Assembly (NCBI RefSeq): GCF_000020005.1
Contig: NC_010718.1
Coordinates: 2,128,001 to 2,192,000, forward strand
DNA length: 64,000 nt
Direction of reading: 5' to 3'
From: Natranaerobius thermophilus JW/NM-WN-LF
GTDB taxonomy: Bacteria > Bacillota > Natranaerobiia > Natranaerobiales > Natranaerobiaceae
Each line of letters opens with the position of its first letter. Within the stretch, counting starts at the first letter, position 1. Below the pieces are notes generated by a model. It worked only from the letters and a program-made list of their open reading frames with translations. It made no database searches and was not told the origin of the DNA. Both the position numbers and the translations under genes were made by a program. Positions 46,878 to 55,287 of the stretch are shown here, piece after piece.

Positions 46878-47429
46878 CTATTCTTTGGGAATAAAGTCGA
46901 ATATCTCTCCCGATTCTATACTTCTGGCCAATTTATTAAGCCATATATAATATTGCTTTGCTTCTTCTAACTTTTTCAAGTCTTTTTCCGCCTCTTTACT
47001 GACTTCTCCATCACTACTTTCAGCCATTTCTTTTAGTTCCGGCTCAACTTTTTTAATGGCTTCCATGTTTACTTCAATTTCTCTCTTCCACATAGGAATG
47101 AAGAAGTTAAGAAAGGTATTAAAAAAATCTGTTTCTCCTTCGTATAAATGCTTGCGAACCCCTTTTTTCCATACTTTTTTCACCATCTTATTTTTTTCTA
47201 AGCGTCTGACACCAGTGCTCATACTGGTTTTACTCATACCCATCATATCTCTCAGTTCATCTAAAGTCTTTGGTTCATCACTGAAATAAAGTATGGCATA
47301 TAATCTCCCAATAGAAGGGGGAACTCCATATAGGTCCATGGTTTGAGCCATAGCGACACTGATTTCCGATCTCAATTCTTGAAGTTTCTCAAAGGAATCA
47401 TTTCCATTTTGCTGCTCTTTTCCACTCAT
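46878..47429 (-). CDS. gbsR: GbsR/MarR-family transcriptional regulator
   Basis: 183 residues. Winged helix at about 30-110: YGVPPSIGRLYAILYFSDEPKTLDELRDMMGMSKTSMSTGVRRLEKNKMVKKVWKKG, matching GbsR as I recall it. The C-terminal helical part includes FFNTFLNFFIPMWKREIEVNMEAI, the likely dimer/ligand region. In Bacillus, GbsR is a choline-responsive repressor of gbsAB and opuB. It sits directly upstream of the ferredoxin-aor-gbsB-like genes, so it probably regulates them by choline. Confidence 0.85.
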   Translation of the reverse strand: MSGKEQQNGNDSFEKLQELRSEISVAMAQTMDLYGVPPSIGRLYAILYFSDEPKTLDELRDMMGMSKTSMSTGVRRLEKNKMVKKVWKKGVRKHLYEGETDFFNTFLNFFIPMWKREIEVNMEAIKKVEPELKEMAESSDGEVSKEAEKDLKKLEEAKQYYIWLNKLARSIESGEIFDFIPKE

Positions 47430-47460
47430 TTATATTCACCTTCTTTTAAGGATTATTGCT

Positions 47461-47478
47461 ATACAGTATGTCCTGTAT
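47461..47478. promoter_or_regulatory. Inverted repeat upstream of gbsR
   Basis: ATACAG (47461-47466) and CTGTAT (47473-47478) are separated by six bases, upstream of the gbsR SD. It resembles the ATACATTGTAT repeat at 46763 and may be an autoregulatory GbsR site. Short and therefore tentative. Confidence 0.45.
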
Positions 47479-47500
47479 GACTTATATTGTTACATAATTT

Positions 47501-48067
47501 TCAATCAATATCAAGTGTACTAGGAGCTCTTGAAAAGGATTTTCCCGGGAACATATTCCTATAAATTAGTAGAAAAATTCCAATTACTATGATTATATCC
47601 CCTATACTTATAACTTTACTAAAAGGATAAGGTGATGGGATAGGTATAATATCACCTAAAAACGGAAGGACAGTCTCCTGAGTTATGAAAGTATGAGTAC
47701 CTACAGGGGTTTCAGTAACATCTGTAAACTGAAGAGCTTGTTCCGAAACAGGCATGGCTCCACCATTTAAAAAAATAACCAAACTATTTAATAATACCCC
47801 AATGAAAACCAATTTCAATTCTCTTATATGGCGGTTCATAATAAAAAATCCGATCAATATGATGAAAGCAAGAGATTGTAAATAACCACCGTAATTAATA
47901 AAAAAATCCACTCCACCTTGAGAGTAATTATAGGTGACAAAGCGGATTAATAAAGGTAAAAATAATAAGGGCAACCCCTTTATGGTTATTTTTTCAAGGT
48001 TACGGATAGAGCCACCACGAATAAACCCTAATATTATAGGTAGTACTACCGCTTCAAATAACATCAA
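47501..48067 (-). CDS. DUF5317-type membrane protein
   Basis: 188 residues with about five membrane helices (for example FEAVVLPIILGFI, LPLLFLPLLIRFVTY, YLQSLAFIILIGFFIMNR, LVFIGVLLNSLVIFLNGG, SIGDIIIVIGIFLLIYR). Conserved NGGAMPVS lies between helices. No catalytic motif was seen. It is preceded, with a four-base overlap, by the HD-GYP gene, so it is likely cotranscribed and may interact with that signalling protein. Function unknown. Confidence 0.65.
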   Translation of the reverse strand: MMLFEAVVLPIILGFIRGGSIRNLEKITIKGLPLLFLPLLIRFVTYNYSQGGVDFFINYGGYLQSLAFIILIGFFIMNRHIRELKLVFIGVLLNSLVIFLNGGAMPVSEQALQFTDVTETPVGTHTFITQETVLPFLGDIIPIPSPYPFSKVISIGDIIIVIGIFLLIYRNMFPGKSFSRAPSTLDID

Positions 48068-49356
48068 AACACCTCGGCTTTTTGAGAAGTATCAGTTTGA
48101 TATAGTTTTTTTAACTCCATTTCGGTTATTTCCCCTCGTTTGATCAACACCTTCTTCAAAGCATCAACTACTGCAGGATCGAATTGTTTACCACTATTAC
48201 GGTCTAGTTCTTTAATGGCATTCATAGTACTTAAAGAGTTTCGATAACTCCGTTCAGTAGTCATAGCATCAAAAGCGTCGGCTACAGCCACTATTCTAGC
48301 TTCCTGCGAAATCTCATCCCCCTGTATTCCGTCAGGATAACCTTGTCCATCAAATCTTTCATGATGATGTCGAATAACATGGGAGTAATCGGCTAAAAAT
48401 TCCACATCTTCAATGATTTTTTGCCCAATAACTGGATGTTCTTTGATCTTTTCAAATTCTTCGGAAGTTAATGAGGAAGGTTTATTTAAAATTGACTCAG
48501 AAATCCCAATCTTTCCTATATCATGTAGTATAGCAACGTATTCCAAGCTCTCTAATTTATCCGCATTTAATTCCATTTCTTTTCCCATATCTTTCACCAG
48601 TTCCGCTACTCTAAGACAGTGCCCCCCAGTGTAGGAGTCCTTGGCATCTAGAGTCTGACTTAACGTTTTTATAGTTGATAGATAAGCCTGCCGCATCTTG
48701 ATATACAGGGAAAATGAGTGGCGGGCTACTAATAAAGATAGGAACAACAATACTAAGCCTGCAATTCCAATTTCTTGATAAACAAAAACAATTAAAACAC
48801 CCAAAGGAGCCAGAGTTAAGTAGTTAGGTATAGCCCAACGGAAGTTTACTCGCCAAGCTTCCCATATAGAAGATTCTTTATAAAAAGCTATTGCCAAAGT
48901 TACCAGAATTGTATTCACAAGGAAATAAACCATTGAAGCAAGAATAACGGGTAACAATTCTTCAGGAAGAATAATTTGCCCAAAGTTTCCTCCAATCAAT
49001 TTAAATACTTTACCTGCCAGAAAAGCCGCTAAAGATATTTGACATAGATTATATAAAGAAACATGAATAGGTAACTTGAATTGTTTACGTGAAATCATGC
49101 CTAGACAAGCGATCCATGCCCCTGTAAAAGGCCCAAAGATCAGCACACTTGCTAATATCACAGCAAAACTAACAGAAACGTAACCAGCTCCTTCTTTAGG
49201 AAGGGGTACCGCTAATTCTTCAGAAAGTATTATAAATGCCATAAATACAACTATAGACCAAGATAACATGCTTATCGTTTCACTAATACTATATAGCAAT
49301 ACAGTAAACCCGGATAAAATAACAACGCTTATTAGTATTTTTAATTTTGTAGACAT
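48064..49356 (-). CDS. Membrane-bound HD-GYP phosphodiesterase
   Basis: 430 residues. N-terminal about 215 residues are a multi-helix membrane sensor (LILSEELAVPLP, VSFAVILASVLIFG, LGMISRKQ, LVLLFLSLLVARHS). The C-terminal HD-GYP domain has HDIGKIGI (278-285) and HHERFDGQGYPDG (331-343), the signatures of cyclic-di-GMP (or related) phosphodiesterases. It probably lowers c-di-GMP in response to a membrane signal. The ATG follows SD GAGGTGAT. It overlaps the DUF5317 gene and lies downstream of a small peptide gene and structured leader. Confidence 0.9.
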   Translation of the reverse strand: MSTKLKILISVVILSGFTVLLYSISETISMLSWSIVVFMAFIILSEELAVPLPKEGAGYVSVSFAVILASVLIFGPFTGAWIACLGMISRKQFKLPIHVSLYNLCQISLAAFLAGKVFKLIGGNFGQIILPEELLPVILASMVYFLVNTILVTLAIAFYKESSIWEAWRVNFRWAIPNYLTLAPLGVLIVFVYQEIGIAGLVLLFLSLLVARHSFSLYIKMRQAYLSTIKTLSQTLDAKDSYTGGHCLRVAELVKDMGKEMELNADKLESLEYVAILHDIGKIGISESILNKPSSLTSEEFEKIKEHPVIGQKIIEDVEFLADYSHVIRHHHERFDGQGYPDGIQGDEISQEARIVAVADAFDAMTTERSYRNSLSTMNAIKELDRNSGKQFDPAVVDALKKVLIKRGEITEMELKKLYQTDTSQKAEVF

Positions 49357-49375
49357 TTTATCACCTCTATTATTA

Positions 49376-49640
49376 ACAGGGACCCAGATTTATTTTAAAT
49401 TAACCGCCGCCACCCCAAGTGAAACTAGCGCCTCCTGCTAAAACAACGCCTAACAATGTTACTAAAATAAGTACCACTTTATTCATGGGTCTCAACTCCT
49501 TCTTGGAAGGACTCCGCCAGGTCCGCTATAGTGACGGGAGACCGCTTCGCTCTTTAAATTTTCCATAAAACAGTTTCACAAGTAAACCAAGTGAATAAAA
49601 TTAATGGGCGGCTACCGGGTCCCTGTTACACCCTAATATT
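49376..49640 (-). ncRNA. Unrecognised structured leader upstream of the peptide/HD-GYP genes
   Basis: The minus-strand transcript begins near AACAGGGACCC (49618-49628), which is exactly complementary to GGGTCCCTGTT (49376-49386) just before the HD-GYP SD. This would enclose the peptide gene in one large loop. The intervening RNA has GGTAGCCGCCC, GCGAAGCGGTC and a GGAC(N8)GTCC hairpin near 49510-49525. It does not match a riboswitch I know; c-di-GMP and c-di-AMP classes were considered and not supported. Confidence 0.4.
49400..49486 (-). CDS. Small hydrophobic peptide (28 residues)
   Basis: An ATG (49484-49486) with GAAGGAG about 10 bases upstream opens a 28-codon frame ending in TAA (49400-49402). 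It begins MNKVVLILV, continues as a Leu/Val/Gly-rich membrane or signal-like stretch, and ends ASFTWGGGG. It lies inside the long-range stem upstream of the HD-GYP gene. It could be a secreted signalling peptide, a small membrane peptide or a leader peptide. No known family was recognised. Confidence 0.55.
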   Translation of the reverse strand: MNKVVLILVTLLGVVLAGGASFTWGGGG

Positions 49641-49677
49641 TAATACATCTATGAAAATGACAAACCTATAAGTAATG

Positions 49678-50343
49678 TTATTTTAAATACTTTAATCTTC
49701 TATTAACAGCATCTAAAGTAGCTCTAGCTACTGCTTCCTTATCATCTTTCCTCACAAGGGAAGACCCTACTAAAAATTCTTCCGAAGTAGATCGGACTAA
49801 GGACACTGCTACTAGAGCCACTTTTTCACCTGCGAAATCAAACAAAGATACTTCTTCAAGTACTAATGAAAATATGGAATCAAAACCATCATTACATTCA
49901 ATGGCTTTTAGTGTTGCCTGGGCTACTAATCTGTTTTGATTTTTTTCAGATCCCGGTCCTTCAGAGTCTCCATGATATTTATTGTTATCATCACTTAATT
50001 CTACTGAAATTCTACATTTTCGGCCATTATACTCCATCACTAAATTATGTAAAATTAACCTATTTTCACTATTTTTATCGATAAACTCCTCTTTATCACT
50101 TAATTGAACTACACTTATTTTCCTGTGGTCTAATTCTATGTCAAATTCTACTGCTGCCGCTGTTTCAATATCTCTAACAATTTGTTTCGCACCCCTGCTT
50201 TTATCTGCTAGTACATATATTTCCTGAATAAAGTTTTGCTCGTCCAAAGTAACCTTGGCATCCAACACACTTTCTACTTTTTGAATCAAATCAGTCAAAT
50301 TTTGAGAGGTTAAATTTTCTGAAATGTTACTATGGTCAGACAC
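49678..50343 (-). CDS. Conserved-type hypothetical protein
   Basis: About 221 residues from a GTG at 50343, chosen because AGGGTGAT lies just upstream; a longer frame adds three residues. It has an N-terminal segment VESVLDAKVTLDEQNFIQEIYVLADKSRGAKQIVRDIETAAAVEF, followed by strand/helix stretches and a C-terminal EFLVGSSLVRKDDKEAVARATLDAVNRRLKYL. No signal peptide, membrane segment or catalytic motif was recognised. Composition and length suggest a soluble alpha/beta protein. It is 50 bases before the structured leader and may be in the same transcript. Function unknown. Confidence 0.6.
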   Translation of the reverse strand: MSDHSNISENLTSQNLTDLIQKVESVLDAKVTLDEQNFIQEIYVLADKSRGAKQIVRDIETAAAVEFDIELDHRKISVVQLSDKEEFIDKNSENRLILHNLVMEYNGRKCRISVELSDDNNKYHGDSEGPGSEKNQNRLVAQATLKAIECNDGFDSIFSLVLEEVSLFDFAGEKVALVAVSLVRSTSEEFLVGSSLVRKDDKEAVARATLDAVNRRLKYLK

Positions 50344-50452
50344 TGGCATCACCCTATTAATTAATAATCATTGATATCAAATGTAATCTTCGACATATGT
50401 TACTCTCTATATATAAACATTTTTCTTTCTTTTTCAATAAAATCCTTCTTAA

Positions 50453-52018
50453 TTAATTAATTTTTTTGGAAAATATTTCATCGATTTGTTCATAAACAAA
50501 CTCTGGAATAACGCCAAGTCTCCAGAGGGAAGCGCCTCGTAACTGATATTTATCGACTAATTCCCATTTTTTCATCAAACTGCGTTCACTTTCCATATAT
50601 ATATAATTTTTTAAACCTTTTTCATCAGTAAAGCTCAAATAATTCACAGCAGATTGCTCGTCCCATTGTTTATCTATTCCTTTTTCCTCTTTAAAGTCGT
50701 ATACGGAATCCAAATAAGGGTGTGAAATCATCCATTTGCTAGTTATTTCTCGTTCTTTTTCTTCTTCAACTAAATCTGAGTCTTGTTCTACTTGATCACC
50801 ATTGCTGCTTTCTACTTCCCTATATCTAACTGCAGGAAGACGAACTCCCAGAACAATCTTATCTGAATCAACTAATTCTACTAATTGTTGAATTCCTTCT
50901 TCCACCTTATTTATTGGTGCTGTTGCACTAGGTAAATTTCTATCATGATAATCGTAGGCCATTACAACCATCTTGTCGGCAATATCACCTAACTGTTCAT
51001 AATCATAACCTCTGTAAAAACTGTTTGCAGGAGGAACTGTTAATATCAACTGTTTTTCTTCGGATAATTGTTCATCTATTTCAGTTACAAAATCTATGTA
51101 TGCCGATTTGATAGCTTCGTTCTGTTCCTGATCTTGACTTTTACCTAGTTCTTCTATATCTAAGTTAACACCAGAATAACCATCTTCTTTAAGTTCTTCT
51201 ATAATATCACTTATCAGTAGTTCTCTCTTACTTTCGTCAAGAAGCACTTGTTCGACACCATTTTCTCCTTGACGACCAAAGACAGTTAAGTTTCCGTGGA
51301 CATTTTCTTGAGATAAATTTTCGATCACATCTTGATAACCAGCTGGTCTTCTAAAACCATGCTCTTTACCATCAGTGACTAAATGTCCTTTATCAGAAAC
51401 TTCAAACCAACCCAGATGGATATTTGAGAAAAGATTCACCCTAGAGTCTTCACTTTTTTGAGGATATGCTGCACCGAAAAGCTCTTCCCAACTAGACCTT
51501 TCTCCATAGCCATGGGCATAAAAAGCTGATAAAGTACCATCTATAGTTAATTCATCGGGCTCCGGTTTTGTTGAAGTCATCCTTATTTCACCTTGCTTAT
51601 ATTCTACCTGAACACCAAAGGTTTCACTAAAAAATCTAAGTGGAATCAGGGTACGACCACTTGTGATTTGAGGGGGCACTTCTAAAGTGTCTCTATGTCC
51701 GTTCAATATCACTTCATCAGAGTCAATTTGCATTACCAGGTTTTTTTCCTCAGAATACGCTGTTATTGTTTCTGTTTCGCTATTCCAATCAACTGTCACA
51801 TCTAAACTTTCCGCTAATTTTCTAAAAGGTACCAAAGTCCTACCATCTCGAATAATTGGTGATACATCAAATTCCACTAGTTCTTGATCTAAATAAATAT
51901 TCAGTTCATGGTCCGAAGAATGCGTCATACCCACCTTCGGTAATAAAAAACATAAGAAAAATAAACCTAAAACAACAATTTTAGCAATCCTATTTGTAGT
52001 TAGTGTTTGATTAAACAT
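50453..52018 (-). CDS. Secreted GH18-type hydrolase with copper amine oxidase-like N-terminal domain
   Basis: 521 residues. A signal helix (IVVLGLFFLCFLLP) is followed by a copper-amine-oxidase N-terminal (stalk) domain at about 35-150 (VEFDVSPIIRDGRTLVPFRKLAESLDV, then GRTLIPLRFFSETFGVQV). The catalytic domain is GH18-like: GVNLDIEEL carries the acid/base Glu, with MVVMAYDYHDR and the C-terminal GASLWRLG. Relatives such as YaaH/SleL hydrolyse peptidoglycan or chitin-like glycans. It is probably a wall hydrolase, anchored or secreted. SD GGAGGTG precedes the ATG. Confidence 0.82.
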   Translation of the reverse strand: MFNQTLTTNRIAKIVVLGLFFLCFLLPKVGMTHSSDHELNIYLDQELVEFDVSPIIRDGRTLVPFRKLAESLDVTVDWNSETETITAYSEEKNLVMQIDSDEVILNGHRDTLEVPPQITSGRTLIPLRFFSETFGVQVEYKQGEIRMTSTKPEPDELTIDGTLSAFYAHGYGERSSWEELFGAAYPQKSEDSRVNLFSNIHLGWFEVSDKGHLVTDGKEHGFRRPAGYQDVIENLSQENVHGNLTVFGRQGENGVEQVLLDESKRELLISDIIEELKEDGYSGVNLDIEELGKSQDQEQNEAIKSAYIDFVTEIDEQLSEEKQLILTVPPANSFYRGYDYEQLGDIADKMVVMAYDYHDRNLPSATAPINKVEEGIQQLVELVDSDKIVLGVRLPAVRYREVESSNGDQVEQDSDLVEEEKEREITSKWMISHPYLDSVYDFKEEKGIDKQWDEQSAVNYLSFTDEKGLKNYIYMESERSLMKKWELVDKYQLRGASLWRLGVIPEFVYEQIDEIFSKKIN

Positions 52019-52175
52019 GTATTACACCTCCAATTTTAATAAAGGGAAAGGGAAAGTCCATAAAGGTTTCGTTATTTTTAGGGTAATTATTTATTTCTAT
52101 GATATCATATTAGTAGCAAGATTTAAGCAAAAAAGAGAACTTTTACCTTTTGATTCATTTCTTTAACATACTTCT

Positions 52176-52706
52176 TTAGTTATGTAGTGGGTTTTCTGCT
52201 TGATTTCTAGTAATAATATTTTTTAAATTTTTAATGGCTCGATGTTGTAAACTTCTGACAGATCCTGGAGATTTTAACAATTGAATTGCGGTTTCTTTTG
52301 TGGTTAACCCCTCAACGAACCTCAATTCTATTACAAGTCTTTGTTCCTCAGGCAAAACTCCTAAAGCACGTTTGATCATCTCATTTTCTTCTTCAATTAG
52401 AGCTAGTTGTTCGGGATTATCTTTTGCAACAACATTAGCGATCTCATCTAAACCCACTGTCGATATTTTTCGTTTTCTCCAAAAATCATACAAAGTGTTT
52501 CTCGCCGTAGTATAAATGTAACTAGTAATTTGATCGGGGGTAAGTTTTAAGTGATCTAGTCGACCCCAAACTTTTCTAAATGTTTCTTGTGTCAATTCTT
52601 CCGCTTCATCATGATTGTGCATTTTATAGTAAAAAAATCTATAGATTTTTGGCCTCAGATAAGCAAATATTTTCTCAAACTCACTTTCTTGAATTGTAAA
52701 AGCCAT
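52176..52706 (-). CDS. ECF-type RNA polymerase sigma factor
   Basis: About 176 residues from ATG 52706, chosen because AGAGGTG lies just upstream. Region 2 (FEKIFAYLRPKIYRFFYYKMHNHDEAEELTQETFRKVW) and region 4 (LPEEQRLVIELRFVEGLTTKETAIQLLKSPGSVRSLQHRAIKNLK) are intact. No anti-sigma gene was recognised beside it; the HtrA-like protease gene upstream and the wall hydrolase downstream are candidate targets. It likely responds to envelope stress, but this is inference. Confidence 0.85.
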   Translation of the reverse strand: MAFTIQESEFEKIFAYLRPKIYRFFYYKMHNHDEAEELTQETFRKVWGRLDHLKLTPDQITSYIYTTARNTLYDFWRKRKISTVGLDEIANVVAKDNPEQLALIEEENEMIKRALGVLPEEQRLVIELRFVEGLTTKETAIQLLKSPGSVRSLQHRAIKNLKNIITRNQAENPLHN

Positions 52707-52753
52707 ATTATGTAACACCTCTTTCTTGATTTATAATATCAAAATATTCCACT

Positions 52754-52783
52754 AAAAATAAAAAGTCCCTAGAAATCGGGACT
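52754..52783 (-). terminator. Terminator after the HtrA-like gene
   Basis: AGTCCC (52764-52769) pairs with GGGACT (52778-52783), followed on the minus strand by TTTTTATTTTT. The stem is short. Confidence 0.6.
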
Positions 52784-52862
52784 ATAAGGTAAGTAATTAG
52801 ATAAAACTCCCCTTTTTCTATTGTTAGTATTATTATAGCACAAAATAAGGATAAAGTTACAA

Positions 52863-53789
52863 TTATTCCCCTCTATCCTTAAATTTTTCTAGATCTTTCA
52901 CGTCTTTTAAAGAAACTGCTAAACCTACTTGTTTACCATCATTTGTTTCACGCGAAGCGTATATAATTCCCACTACTTCACCTTCTGCATCAAATACAGG
53001 GCTACCACTATGTCCAGGATGAATATGGGCATCTATTTCTAAAATACTATGAGGTGTCCCGGAAAGTTCGTGAATTTTCATGAGTTCACCTTCTACAGCC
53101 AGGCTCCCTATCCCCCTGGGATTACCAATAATCAAAACATCTTGACCTTTGTCTAAAGATGCGATCGGATCATCCTTAAGCTCAACATAGGGTAAATTTT
53201 CTCCCTGAATTTCTAAAATAGCCATATCGATATTTGGGTAAGGAGCACCGTGCCATTCCTCAACAGGAAATCCCTTTTCTTCTTCTCTGAAATTCACGGA
53301 AATATTAGTAGCGTCTTCAACAACATGACGATTAGTCAGTATTTTACCCGAAGGATCAATATTAAAACCAGAGCCCGCCTGTCTTGTAGAAATAGAGTTT
53401 TTTTGGGCTTCTCCATGTCCTGATACCATAACAACACTTTTTTTCAGTTCTTTTACTTGGGGGTTATCTCTCAAATCCAAAGATTCTAAATACGCATCAA
53501 TAGGAAAATTAGCTAAAACATTAAATACTCCGGTCATAGCTGTAATAACAAACATCACTAACACAGCCGCTGTAAATATTTTTCGAATCTTGCTTTTTCT
53601 TTCATCAAACTCAGTCCAGTCCTCATCGTCTTCTTCATCAAATTCAAAGTCCCAGTATTCTTCAGGAAAATAAAATTCTTCATCTTCTAATTCTTCATTT
53701 TCAAACTCTTCATCCCTATCTAAATGATTATTCTCCTTATATTCGAATTCTTTTTCATTTCTATTTTTGTTTTGGTTCCAATTCTTCAT
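52863..53789 (-). CDS. Membrane-anchored trypsin-like serine protease (HtrA-like, no PDZ)
   Basis: About 308 residues. The first 68 are cytoplasmic and very acidic (EEFENEELEDEEFYFPEEYW). A membrane helix follows (IFTAAVLVMFVITAMTGVFNVL, about 74-96), then a trypsin-like domain with catalytic His158 (NRHVV), Asp191 (IDMAIL) and Ser264 (GHSGSP), counted from the upstream GTG. There is no PDZ domain, unlike DegP/HtrA. The start is best placed at ATG 53789 because the upstream GTG lies in AGGTGG. It probably cleaves misfolded exported proteins. Confidence 0.85.
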   Translation of the reverse strand: MKNWNQNKNRNEKEFEYKENNHLDRDEEFENEELEDEEFYFPEEYWDFEFDEEDDEDWTEFDERKSKIRKIFTAAVLVMFVITAMTGVFNVLANFPIDAYLESLDLRDNPQVKELKKSVVMVSGHGEAQKNSISTRQAGSGFNIDPSGKILTNRHVVEDATNISVNFREEEKGFPVEEWHGAPYPNIDMAILEIQGENLPYVELKDDPIASLDKGQDVLIIGNPRGIGSLAVEGELMKIHELSGTPHSILEIDAHIHPGHSGSPVFDAEGEVVGIIYASRETNDGKQVGLAVSLKDVKDLEKFKDRGE

Positions 53790-53838
53790 TTTAGCCACCT
53801 GCCAAACACTCTAATAAAGGTGCTTTATTTTTTTCAAT

Positions 53839-53857
53839 AATCAACATTCAAGTTTAA
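53839..53857 (-). repeat. Dispersed repeat, weaker copy
   Basis: AATCAACATTCAAGTTTAA matches the first 19 bases of the 15285 copy with two mismatches, upstream of the HtrA-like gene. Confidence 0.5.
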
Positions 53858-53981
53858 ACTCAGCTTAATACTAAAAGTCTATTATTCTTATTCATCATAA
53901 TATAATATTTATCCTGGAAAACCAAGCAGTTTTAAAAATTTTCATAAGATTATAGAGTTACTATTTTACTATTTTAGTTAA

Positions 53982-54026
53982 CAAAAAAGACTGTCCTGGT
54001 TAACTCGTAAGATACTAGGACAGTCT
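53982..54026 (-). terminator. Terminator after the polysaccharide deacetylase gene
   Basis: AGACTGTCCT (53988-53997) pairs with AGGACAGTCT (54017-54026), followed on the minus strand by six T residues. Confidence 0.8.
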
Positions 54027-54062
54027 CTTCAACTTCAATTGATTTAAACTTGTTAATCTAAC

Positions 54063-55169
54063 TTACTTATAGGAATTAACATTTAATAATTCACTTACTG
54101 TCACAAATTCATATCCCTGTGATTTTAGAGTTTCTATTAGCTCCGGCAATGCTTCTAACAAATGGTCTCGATTATCATCTTCTCCGCTTGAATATGAATG
54201 CATTAAAATAATCGAACCACTATCTACATTTGGTAATACATTAATATGAAATAAATCTGGATGCTTGTCTAACCAGTCCCAAGAATCTACTGACCAATTA
54301 ATCACGTTGTAATCCATTTCTGCCAATTGGGCTATCCCTTGAGTATCTAAGGCTCCATAAGGTGGGCGGAAAGTTGCTGTCCGGTTGCCAGTAATTTCTT
54401 TGATAGCTTCTTCTGTTTTAAGAACTTGTTCTTCAATTTCTTCTGATTCTAAATCTAAGAAGTTTGAATGGTCCCAAGAATGGTTGCCTATTTCATGTCC
54501 CTCAGAGTCAGTGCGCTCTACTACTTCAGGATAATTTTCAATTTGGTTCCCAACAAAATAAAAGGTACTGGGGATTTGGTATTCATCTAAAATATCCAAA
54601 ACTTCATCTGTATAATAATCGTCTGGACCATCATCGAAGGTTAGTGCAATCTGTTTATCCGCTTCTTCACCGAAGTTATACAAGTTTTCCCAGTTATTTT
54701 GGGGATACCAGTTACTATAACCATCATTCATTTCATAAGAAGGGTGAGTTAAAGGGATTTCTAAGGTTTGTCCGGAAATTAATATGTCTTCGTCTTTTAA
54801 ATTATTATACTCCGCAAGCATGTCCATATCAACTTCATAATCCTCAGCTATTTGAGACAATGTATCCCCTGACTCAATGGTATATTCTTCTGTCACTCTG
54901 CCTGGAACCACCATCACTTGACCTTCTAACAGATGATCTGGCTTCTCGATAGGATTTAGTGAGATTAATTCGTCAATACTGGTTTCAAATTCACTAGCCA
55001 GTGAATACAAATTATCCCCTGATTCAACCCTGTAAACTTGCAGATACTCTTCCTCAGCTTCTTCAATTTCCTTTTCTTGAACTTCTAATTGTGTTTCTTC
55101 TGCAAAAATTGTAGTAGGTAAAAGCAATAAAGCTATTATGACAAGTAAAATTAGGTTGTGCCCTTTCAT
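54063..55169 (-). CDS. LysM-containing polysaccharide deacetylase
   Basis: 368 residues. Signal peptide LILLVIIALLLLPTTIFAE; two LysM domains (about 43-88, YRVESGDNLYSLASEFETSIDELISLNP, and about 95-140, YTIESGDTLSQIAEDYEVDMDMLAEYNN). A NodB-type deacetylase follows, with the Asp-Asp pair in ALTFDDGPDDYYTDEVL, the metal motif HEIGNHSWDHS and the FRPPYG motif. It removes N-acetyl groups from peptidoglycan or related glycan, with LysM domains binding the wall. Confidence 0.9.
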   Translation of the reverse strand: MKGHNLILLVIIALLLLPTTIFAEETQLEVQEKEIEEAEEEYLQVYRVESGDNLYSLASEFETSIDELISLNPIEKPDHLLEGQVMVVPGRVTEEYTIESGDTLSQIAEDYEVDMDMLAEYNNLKDEDILISGQTLEIPLTHPSYEMNDGYSNWYPQNNWENLYNFGEEADKQIALTFDDGPDDYYTDEVLDILDEYQIPSTFYFVGNQIENYPEVVERTDSEGHEIGNHSWDHSNFLDLESEEIEEQVLKTEEAIKEITGNRTATFRPPYGALDTQGIAQLAEMDYNVINWSVDSWDWLDKHPDLFHINVLPNVDSGSIILMHSYSSGEDDNRDHLLEALPELIETLKSQGYEFVTVSELLNVNSYK

Positions 55170-55287
55170 TTATTTACCCCTTTCCGTTATATACTGTTAT
55201 ATATATTACTTTCAATATTGCTATCAATACTATAGCACGGAAAGGGTAGGGTTACAACTAGTTCGACCGTGTTAAGTTATTCCATAT

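Noticed and set aside
49500-49640. Cyclic-di-GMP or cyclic-di-AMP riboswitch before the HD-GYP gene
   Set aside because: GGTAGCC and GGGACCC fragments are present but the conserved GGGCAAACC/GGACGCAAAGCC (c-di-GMP-I) and ydaO core sequences are not seen.
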